A DNA stretch of 64,000 nt from Candidatus Riflebacteria bacterium HGW-Riflebacteria-2 (GTDB lineage: Bacteria; Muiribacteriota; Ozemobacteria; Ozemobacterales; Ozemobacteraceae), in NCBI GenBank assembly GCA_002839435.1, contig PGYA01000026.1:49641-113640 (forward strand). Reading direction: 5' to 3'. Shown one piece after another: positions 56,735-64,000 of this stretch. The position numbers were made by a program, and so were the translations under genes. The notes beneath the pieces were generated by a model. That model was not told the origin of the DNA and did no database searches. It saw nothing but the letters and a program-made list of their open reading frames with translations. Each line of letters begins with the position of its first letter. The first letter of the stretch is position 1.

Positions 56735-58150
56735 TCAGACGCCTTTTACAAAAGCTTCGCCCTGGCTGCACAGCCTGGCCAGGGTGGCTTCGTCGTGGGC
56801 TTCGGCATAAAAGCGAACTACCGGCTCGGTGCCAGAGAATCGCACGAGAACCCATGCGTCGTTTTCCAGAATGCACTTGGTACCGTCGATTCTGACCACC
56901 TGTTTTACCTGGTAACCGGCAACTTCTTTGGGGTCGTTTTTCATGTTGGCGACGGCTTTGACTTTTTCAGCCTCGGTCAGCCGGAAATTGACGCGCTGAG
57001 TGAGGTAGGTGCCGACTTTGGCGTAAAGGTCGTCGAGAATCTGCGCTATTGGCTTTTTCTGCATGGCTACCATTTCAGCCACGAGCAGGCAGGCGATTAT
57101 GCCATCCTTTTCGGGAACATGGCCGCGGATGCTCATGCCGGCAGATTCTTCGCCGCCCATAATGATTTTGTCGTGTGCGATGAGGTCACCGAGGAACTTG
57201 AAACCAACTGCGGTTTCGATAAGCTCGATTTTATGATGCTTTGCTACTGCATCGACAAGATGCGAGGTGGCAACAGATCTGGCGGCTGCGCCCGGCCAGT
57301 CGCGGGTGGTTTTGAGGTGATCGAGAAGCATGCCGAGAATCTGGTTCGGTTCATAGAACCTGCCATTCGGGCCAAGCACGCCAAAGCGGTCGGCGTCGCC
57401 ATCGGTAGCCAGTCCGAGATCATACTGACCCTGCTTCATGCGGGCGATCATGTCGGGAATATGTGCCTCGGAAGGCTCTGGCGGCTGATTGCCGAAATAA
57501 GGGTCGAGATTGTCGTTCATTACGGTGACTTCGCAGCCGGCATCCTTGAGAATCTGGTCGAGATAACCGCGGGCGGTGCCATAAAGCGGATTTACCAGTA
57601 TTTTAAGCTTGGCAGCCTTGATTGCCGCAAGGTTGATTTTGCTGCGCAGTTCGTCAAGATAGGGTTCCATCGGGTTGATTTTTTCGATCAGGCCCTTCTC
57701 GATTGCTGTGCTAAGCGGGATTCGTTTTACCTCGCCGTTTTTCATGATTTCATTGGCGCGTTTCTCGATGTCGCCGGTGGTTTCAGGCAGCGCCGGACCA
57801 CCCCAGGCTGGTGAAAACTTGATCCCCTGATACTCTGGCGGATTGTGACTGGCAGTAAAATTGATGCCGCCGGAAAGCTTGCGTCTGAGAATTTCAAAGC
57901 TGATAACTGGCGTCGGTGTATCGCGGTTACAGAGATAGGTTTTTATGTTATTGCCGGCGAATACTTCGGCCGAGACTTCCATGAAACGGGCAGACATGAA
58001 ACGGGCGTCAGAACCTATTATTACGCCCTGTGTCTGGCCGATACCCGTTAGATGGTCGGCAATTGCCTGGCTGCAGATACGCACGTTGGCAAAAGTGAAT
58101 TCATCTGCGATAATAGCGCGCCAGCCAGATGTCCCAAACTTGATTTCCAT
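56735..58150 (-). CDS. Phosphoglucomutase/phosphomannomutase family protein
   Basis: KFGTSGWRAIIADEFT, GGINFTASHNPPEYQGIKF, GLATDGDADRFGVLGPNG, MGGEESAGMSIRGHVPEKDGI, VRFSGTEPVVRFYAEA; ATG at 58150 with GGAGGGAATA RBS. Confidence 0.95.
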   Translation of the reverse strand: MEIKFGTSGWRAIIADEFTFANVRICSQAIADHLTGIGQTQGVIIGSDARFMSARFMEVSAEVFAGNNIKTYLCNRDTPTPVISFEILRRKLSGGINFTASHNPPEYQGIKFSPAWGGPALPETTGDIEKRANEIMKNGEVKRIPLSTAIEKGLIEKINPMEPYLDELRSKINLAAIKAAKLKILVNPLYGTARGYLDQILKDAGCEVTVMNDNLDPYFGNQPPEPSEAHIPDMIARMKQGQYDLGLATDGDADRFGVLGPNGRFYEPNQILGMLLDHLKTTRDWPGAAARSVATSHLVDAVAKHHKIELIETAVGFKFLGDLIAHDKIIMGGEESAGMSIRGHVPEKDGIIACLLVAEMVAMQKKPIAQILDDLYAKVGTYLTQRVNFRLTEAEKVKAVANMKNDPKEVAGYQVKQVVRIDGTKCILENDAWVLVRFSGTEPVVRFYAEAHDEATLARLCSQGEAFVKGV

Positions 58151-58265
58151 TATTCCCTCCAAGGTTGTAGATATATGTATTGGCCAAGTTTAACCTCCCT
58201 TGTCACCATCAGGCAACAAAATATTTGTCAGCTGGTGAACATGGGAAAATTGCGGGAGGGAGCGC

Positions 58266-59474
58266 TTAATCTTCCGCTGCAGAAATTGCGGCAGCGAGTA
58301 TTTTTACCGTTTCTTCGGCCATGTCGGCAGTAAAAATCAGCGGCGGTGTCAGGCGCAGAATGCCGGGTCTGACGTTGCCGGTACCGGTGATCAGGCCAGC
58401 GCGACTGGCGCGGTGATGCGTTGCAAGAGCTGATTCCTGGCTGATCAGCTCTATTTCGATCATCAGTCCGAGGCCACGGATATTTTGCAGCAACGGGTGT
58501 GTACCTATTGTTGCATGCAGTTTTTCTTTAAAAAATTCGCCAAGCTGCTCGGAACGTCGCAGCAGATTGTTATCGGCAATCAGCTTGAGGGTAGCACTGG
58601 CAGCTGAACAGGCCGAGCAGGCGGTTTTGCTTATCGGTTCGACAAGATCGGTAAAGTGCTCGGCAAAGATAGCTACGCCGATCGGGTAGCCATTGGCGAT
58701 ACTCGGGCCAACGCAGACTATATCGGGGTGGATGTTGAGCAGCTGGAATCCGAACAGGCGACTGCCGGTGCGGCCAATTCCACATTGGGTTTCGTTCGAA
58801 ATGAGATCGATGCCTGAAGCCAGGCAGAATTCGTTAAGACGGCCGAAAAAGTTGCGACAGGGTTCGATTGATCCGCCAACTCCAATGGAAGGCTCGATAA
58901 TGATTGCGGCAGTCTTGTCGGCCAGCTCTGCAAATAAACTTTCGAGTGAACAGAGGCAGGCGCCCTTGCATGATTTACCCAGCTGCGAAAGCTTTTTGTC
59001 GCCGGTAACCGGGGGGTGGCTGAGGTTGTGGCTGACCAGCTCGAAATGAGTATCAATCGAGAAAAGCGGGGCAAAATGATCTTCGTCAGAAGACGACATG
59101 ACCAGAAATGAATTCTGCACAATATCTTCGGAAATTGCGATGATATATGGGCGTTTCCGGCGTTGGCGTGACAGTCGGCAGGCCTGCTGCATGGCAGCCA
59201 TCCCAGAGTTGAACAGTTGAAAACTGTTGAGATAACCTGGCAGCAGCTGGCTCAGATCGGCAAAAAGATTTCTGGCTGAATGTTCGTCCGGTTGGCTGTA
59301 TGCTGCAATCACGAGGGAATGGGCGTGTCCGGCCAGTACATTGCCGTTGGCGGCAAATGTATCTATATAGGCTTTGCCGTCGCCGTCATAAAGGGTACAG
59401 GCATCGGCGCGCACAAAGGTGAGGTTGCGCGAACATGGCAATATCGACATTGGCCGCATCAGAAAGTCACGCAT
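58266..59474 (-). CDS. Class III aminotransferase-fold homologue lacking catalytic residues (putative pseudoenzyme)
   Basis: TLYDGDGKAYIDTFA, NSGMAAMQQACRL, AAIIIEPSIGVGGSIEP, DLISNETQCGIGRTGSRLFGF, HPDIVCVGPSIANGYPIGVAI. Family pattern is clear, but the PLP-binding Lys position is Pro and the DEVQ Asp is Asn. Start at 59474 has a good RBS. Confidence 0.85.
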   Translation of the reverse strand: MRDFLMRPMSILPCSRNLTFVRADACTLYDGDGKAYIDTFAANGNVLAGHAHSLVIAAYSQPDEHSARNLFADLSQLLPGYLNSFQLFNSGMAAMQQACRLSRQRRKRPYIIAISEDIVQNSFLVMSSSDEDHFAPLFSIDTHFELVSHNLSHPPVTGDKKLSQLGKSCKGACLCSLESLFAELADKTAAIIIEPSIGVGGSIEPCRNFFGRLNEFCLASGIDLISNETQCGIGRTGSRLFGFQLLNIHPDIVCVGPSIANGYPIGVAIFAEHFTDLVEPISKTACSACSAASATLKLIADNNLLRRSEQLGEFFKEKLHATIGTHPLLQNIRGLGLMIEIELISQESALATHHRASRAGLITGTGNVRPGILRLTPPLIFTADMAEETVKILAAAISAAED

Positions 59475-59694
59475 ATCTTTTTCCCCCACAGTATAAACAT
59501 ACCTGCAACTGCCTGCCATGGCAAATTGTTTCGTTTTTCGGCCATTGAGTGAACTCAATTTTGTGAATTCCGGCGGCGTGGTTTACATAACTCTGCTGTT
59601 TGTGCAGTATAAAATTATCAGATAAGTATGCTGATTTTTACACATAAAGAGCTGTTTCATGAGAAACATGCCGCAGGGTTGCCCGAAAAGTGCA

Positions 59695-59738
59695 TAAAAA
59701 CACCGGGAAAAGGGCAGTAGCCCCTTTCCCGGTGTTAA
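59695..59738 (-). terminator. Rho-independent terminator
   Basis: Minus strand: AACACCGGGAAAGGGGCTACTGCCCTTTTCCCGGTGTTTTT. Confidence 0.88.
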
Positions 59739-59745
59739 ATGCGGA

Positions 59746-62700
59746 TCAGGCGAGTTTGTGCGCCTTGAAAATCTCCTGTAGAGCCGTATTGGCCGCCTGG
59801 CGGACTTCTTTGCTCTGGTCGCGGGTTGTCTGCTTGAGGGCCACGAGGCAGCGAATATCGCGCAGGGCTCCGAGCGCTTCAGCAGCGGTTTTTCGCACGG
59901 CACTGCTGCGGTCGGCGAGCATGCGCATGAGAGTTTCGACTACGCTGCTGTTACCAATGCGGCCAAGAATTCGGGCGATATTTTCACGCAAAAAGTTGTT
60001 GCGATCCTGGGCGATACGCACGAGCCGGTTGATCAGGTTGTTTTCGCCGATTCTGATCAGAATGTCGCAGGCGTGGCGTCTTATGCGCTCTTCCGCGTGT
60101 TTGAGGGCTTCGATCAGTACATCGTAGGAATTTTCGCCGAAGCTGACAATAGCTTCGCTGCAGGCAAGCGGTACAATCGGCGAAGGGTCGTCGAGGCGGG
60201 CAAGCATTGGCATGATCGCCATCGGGTCGCCAATCTTGGCAAGTGATTCGGCAGCTGCTTCGCGCACTTTTTCAGCGGGGTCTTCAAGTGACTTGACCAG
60301 GTGCGGCAAGGCAACGCGGTCACGGCGTTCGCCGAGAACCATTACCGCTGTGCTGCGAACCAACTCGGCTTTGTCAGACATAGCGGCAATTATAATGTCA
60401 GGAACGCGTGCATCGGCCATTTGAGCGAGAGCTTTCACTGCGAGGCGGCGTACCAGTTCGGAGCCATCTTTTGTCGTTTTCTGCAGGAATTCGACGGCGG
60501 CAGTATCCTTGAGTTCGCCGAGAACTTCTGCGGCTTTGGCCCGTACGGTTTCGACCGAATCACGCAGGGCTTCAATGGCGGGTTGTACTGCTGCGGTAGT
60601 ACCGATTTTGCCGATGGCTTCGATGGCAACACTTCTGACTTTTTCGGCACTGTCTTTGACCAGATTGGAGAGAGTTCTTATTGCGCGCGGGTCGCGCGTG
60701 TCGCCGAGGACGGTGGCAATGGCGATACGTACCGGTTCCGCCGGGTGTGATGCTCCAAGAATCAACTTTTCGACGAGTTTGCGGCTCTGGTTTGAAATAA
60801 GTTGCTTCGACAGCAGATCGAGCGGAATCTGGTATTCAGGCTTTTTAAGAATATCGATGAGGGCATCGAGCGCGCCTTCTGTTTTGATGCCGCCGAGCGC
60901 CTCTACGCACCACTGGCGCTGGGTCTGGTCGCTTTCGATGAAATAGTTCATGATAACCGGAATCGCCTTGTCGTTACCAACCTTGGCAAACAGATGGGCG
61001 ACGTTGAGCCTTATCAGGTGCAGAATTTCGCTGCTGCACTCAAGAATGCGGCGGTCAGGTATGCCGGCCAGTTTTTTGATGTCTTTGTCGGTGAGAGTTT
61101 CTTTGGCGATTTTGATGAGAAGAGCGAAAGCACGGTCGTCCTGCAGGTTACTCAATGCCTGTGCAATTGAGAACTGCGACCAGGCATAGCCTTCCTTGAG
61201 GATGACCGAGATCGGGTTAGAAGTGCTGAGGAATTCATCTATCGCCAGCAGACTGTCGGCTATAGCTGTGCTGAGTTTCTTGTCGTCAGTGATATCGAGA
61301 ACTTTCAGCAGCGGGAAGATGGCTCTGATACTGCCGATTTTGCCAAGAACGCGCACCAGCGAAACAAGTGTCGCATGATTTTCTTCGCACTCTATTGCTC
61401 TTGTGATCTGATCTACAGCCATTTCACCCATTTCGCAGATCGCCCATTCGGCCTTTTCTATAATCTGCGGATCCTGCTCGTTGAGCGAGTGGATCAATGG
61501 TTCGATGGCTTTGGCGCCTTTAATGCAGCCAAGAGCCTCGATGGCGGCCAGTCTGACGTCTCTCTCGGAATCAGTTAGACGAAGAACCAGCGGTTCGATG
61601 GCGATTGGATTGCCGATTTTGCCAATGGCTCTGGCAGCAGCAATTTTATGCTCACTTTCGCTGGCTTCGAGATATTTCACCAGATTGCCGGCAGTTGCCT
61701 TTTCGCCGATTTCGCCGAGGGCCTGAATGGCTTTAAGGGTCAGCATCGGGTCGTCTTTTTCGAGTATGGCAAGAACGTAGCGGCTGGCCTTGGGCGATTT
61801 AATGCTGGCAAACGCTTCAAGCGAGAGCAGAGTAAGTTTGGTGTTGAAACTGTTGGAAATTTTGAGCAGCGGATCGACAGCGCGGGCATCGCCGATTTCG
61901 CCGAGAGCCCAGACGATTTTTTCCTTGATCTGTGGATTGCTGACCTGGAATATATCGATGAGCGGATCGACTGCGTTACCGTTGCGAATCTGGCCGAGAG
62001 CCTGTATTGTCGCCATGCGGATGCGTTCATTCTCTTCACTGAGCACGACAAGCAGCTGATCGCAGGCGGCGGTCGAACCTATCCGTCCGAGGGCTTCGAT
62101 TGCCTTGAGGCGAACTTCAAATTCGGGGTCTTTGAGCATTGGCAGGACAACTGTGACTGATTTGGGGTCAGCGATGCTGCCGATTGCTTCACAGGCTATA
62201 TAGCGCAGGTCATTGTTACGGCTCTTGAGAAAGGCGCTTACCGCCTTGAGGGCAGAACCGGCGCCAATCTTGCCAAGGGCTTCGAGGGCGACGTAACGTA
62301 GATCTTCGTTATCTTCTTCGAGCAGTTTGATGAGAGGTACAACCGCTTCTTCCTGGCCGATCCGGCCGAGAGCGCGGGCGGCAATAAATTTGAGCTGGGC
62401 ATGATCGGTGCTCAGGCATTGGACAAGAGGCCTGATTGCTTCTCTGGCTGCGATGTCGCCGAGGAACCCGGCTGCAATTTCCCTGATATCCTTGAGATCA
62501 TCGGTTAACAGCTTGATAAAGTCGCCAGCGGAATCGGTGAGATTAAGATCGCGAATGCGCAGGGCAAGCGAATAACGTTCATCCGGGTCTTCGCTGTCGA
62601 CCAGCATCTGCCTGAGTTCTGCCAGCTGTTCAAGCGGTGACAGCGGCGGTGCTTCTTCAAGAACAACTGGTTCATGCATATGTTCTTCTTCGCCATGATC

Positions 62701-63975
62701 CTGTGCTGCCGCCATGTGTGATGGTTCGCCGAGGGCCGCGATTGTCGAAATGTCAAAATCGTTTTCGCTGTCAGATTCTTCCTGGACAGTGAAATCTTCG
62801 GCGTCAACAGTTTCATCTGCGAAAACAGACTCTTCTTCTGCTGTGGCCTTTGCCGGAGCAACCCCGCCCTCGATGCCGAGGATCAGGTTGCTGAGATCTT
62901 CATCAGCCTCAGGTTCTTCGAATACCGGAGCGGCTTTTGCCGGAGCTGGTTTAACTGGAGCTGGTTCGTTGCTGATTACGAGGCCATCGAGGAAATCATC
63001 GCCCTCTTCTTCCAGGTTGATTTCTGTCGTTTCATCTGTGCTGACACCGAGATCATCGCCGACATCGATGTTAAACTCTTCAACACTTTCTGTGGCGATG
63101 TCAAAGGTTATCTCGTCGCCGTCAGTTTCCAGGGCACTGTCCTCGCTTGCGCTGTGGGGGTGGGGCGCGCTGAGTGGCGCTTCCACCATAAGACTGTCGA
63201 GACTGTCATCGGTTGTTTCTTCAAGGCTGACTTCAGTTCCTACGCCGCTGTCAAGATCGCCAAAGTCGAATCCTTCGGTTTCGACAGCAGCAGTCTGAGC
63301 ATCGATCTGAAGGGTATCTGAATCGTCGCTTTCGAGGTCGAATTCAGCTGGCGCGGGTGTGCCCAGGTCAAGTTGCATGGGTTCTTCTACCGGGTTCAGA
63401 TCGAGGTCATCGGTGGCAGCCTGGTCAAGCGATATTTCGGCGCCATCCGGGGCGGCAAAAGGATCTTCGTCATCATCGATGCTGAGGCTCAGGCCCTGAG
63501 GCTCATTTTCGACGTCAGACGAGAGATCGAAGGCATCTTCAATATTTGCAGGAGCAGAAGCGGCGCTACCGAGATCGAGGTTCAGGTCGATGTTTGATTC
63601 CTGACCTGTAAGATCAAAGTTCAGATCGCCAGAATCGCCTGCTTTGCTGTCGAGATCAAGAGTAAAATCGTTGTCAAGTCCGCCTTCTTCAGCAGCACTG
63701 CCAAGATTCAGATCCATTTCTGCCGTTTTGTCGAGATTGTCGGCAAAATCCGATGAAAGATCGAGTCCGCCGGTTTCACTGCTGTCAAGGTCGAAAGACA
63801 TGCCGGTATCAGTCTGATCTGCAGAGTCGGAAAGATCAAGCGACAGGTCGAGATCGAGAGGTTCTCTTTCAGCCGGGTTATCTATGGAATCGCCGGCACC
63901 GGGCAATCCCATTCCGCACATATTGCAGAATTTGTTATCTTTTTCATTTTCGAATCCGCAACCGGGACACTGCAT
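59746..63975 (-). CDS. Giant HEAT-repeat protein with N-terminal zinc ribbon and long acidic low-complexity region
   Basis: MQCPGCGFENEKDNKFCNMCGMGL (two CxxC), ~400 aa Asp/Leu/Ser-rich acidic region, then ~900 aa of HEAT repeats (DPLxxLLxDxxxxVRxxAxEALGxIG). Confidence 0.92.
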   Translation of the reverse strand: MQCPGCGFENEKDNKFCNMCGMGLPGAGDSIDNPAEREPLDLDLSLDLSDSADQTDTGMSFDLDSSETGGLDLSSDFADNLDKTAEMDLNLGSAAEEGGLDNDFTLDLDSKAGDSGDLNFDLTGQESNIDLNLDLGSAASAPANIEDAFDLSSDVENEPQGLSLSIDDDEDPFAAPDGAEISLDQAATDDLDLNPVEEPMQLDLGTPAPAEFDLESDDSDTLQIDAQTAAVETEGFDFGDLDSGVGTEVSLEETTDDSLDSLMVEAPLSAPHPHSASEDSALETDGDEITFDIATESVEEFNIDVGDDLGVSTDETTEINLEEEGDDFLDGLVISNEPAPVKPAPAKAAPVFEEPEADEDLSNLILGIEGGVAPAKATAEEESVFADETVDAEDFTVQEESDSENDFDISTIAALGEPSHMAAAQDHGEEEHMHEPVVLEEAPPLSPLEQLAELRQMLVDSEDPDERYSLALRIRDLNLTDSAGDFIKLLTDDLKDIREIAAGFLGDIAAREAIRPLVQCLSTDHAQLKFIAARALGRIGQEEAVVPLIKLLEEDNEDLRYVALEALGKIGAGSALKAVSAFLKSRNNDLRYIACEAIGSIADPKSVTVVLPMLKDPEFEVRLKAIEALGRIGSTAACDQLLVVLSEENERIRMATIQALGQIRNGNAVDPLIDIFQVSNPQIKEKIVWALGEIGDARAVDPLLKISNSFNTKLTLLSLEAFASIKSPKASRYVLAILEKDDPMLTLKAIQALGEIGEKATAGNLVKYLEASESEHKIAAARAIGKIGNPIAIEPLVLRLTDSERDVRLAAIEALGCIKGAKAIEPLIHSLNEQDPQIIEKAEWAICEMGEMAVDQITRAIECEENHATLVSLVRVLGKIGSIRAIFPLLKVLDITDDKKLSTAIADSLLAIDEFLSTSNPISVILKEGYAWSQFSIAQALSNLQDDRAFALLIKIAKETLTDKDIKKLAGIPDRRILECSSEILHLIRLNVAHLFAKVGNDKAIPVIMNYFIESDQTQRQWCVEALGGIKTEGALDALIDILKKPEYQIPLDLLSKQLISNQSRKLVEKLILGASHPAEPVRIAIATVLGDTRDPRAIRTLSNLVKDSAEKVRSVAIEAIGKIGTTAAVQPAIEALRDSVETVRAKAAEVLGELKDTAAVEFLQKTTKDGSELVRRLAVKALAQMADARVPDIIIAAMSDKAELVRSTAVMVLGERRDRVALPHLVKSLEDPAEKVREAAAESLAKIGDPMAIMPMLARLDDPSPIVPLACSEAIVSFGENSYDVLIEALKHAEERIRRHACDILIRIGENNLINRLVRIAQDRNNFLRENIARILGRIGNSSVVETLMRMLADRSSAVRKTAAEALGALRDIRCLVALKQTTRDQSKEVRQAANTALQEIFKAHKLA

Positions 63976-64000
63976 AGAGACCTCCGAGAATTTCTTGCTG

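Noticed and set aside
56795-57814. 339-aa ORF on plus strand
   Set aside because: Antisense to the phosphohexomutase with strong active-site motifs; sequence looks like shadow translation.

Overview
The window is a chromosomal segment of a diderm (LPS-producing) bacterium. Gene content loosely recalls Ca. Riflebacteria/Ozemobacterota-type genomes, but that assignment is a guess. The segment is densely coding. I saw no rRNA, tRNA, CRISPR array, transposase or prophage. Main blocks: (i) a division cluster on the minus strand in the order ftsL-rsmH-ftsI, with ftsI truncated by the window edge and missing from the ORF track; (ii) a secreted clostripain-like C11 peptidase, a small Tudor/KOW-like basic protein, and a HEAT-TPR plus class III nucleotide cyclase operon; (iii) iorB/iorA, a UDP-sugar epimerase, sensor proteins, pepD, coaE, moaB and a cNMP-binding/MinD fusion; (iv) a ytfJ(gerW)-DUF2953-like pair; (v) a large LPS/lipid A region: lptB-lptA-lptC-lpxL-kdsC on the minus strand, then a WecA/TagO-type transferase, holB, a PSP1-domain gene, lpxI, Gfo/Idh, an ICMT-like gene, lpxB, msbA, DUF374, a second lpxB-like gene, lpxL2 and waaA on the plus strand; (vi) ilvE, small orphan genes, a lytic transglycosylase, a pseudopilin-like trio, yggS/yggT, a TPR-peptidase, a phosphohexomutase; (vii) a class III aminotransferase homologue lacking its catalytic residues and a giant zinc-ribbon/acidic/HEAT protein. 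The observations I rate highest are the degenerate aminotransferase, the divergent second LpxB, a CoaE fusion with an SseB-like C-terminus, a cNMP-binding/MinD fusion, a 5'-nucleotidase gene broken by an out-of-frame internal deletion, and the standalone Tudor-like protein. I cannot point to one clear-cut new multi-gene system. All family assignments are from reading motifs, not from database searches.
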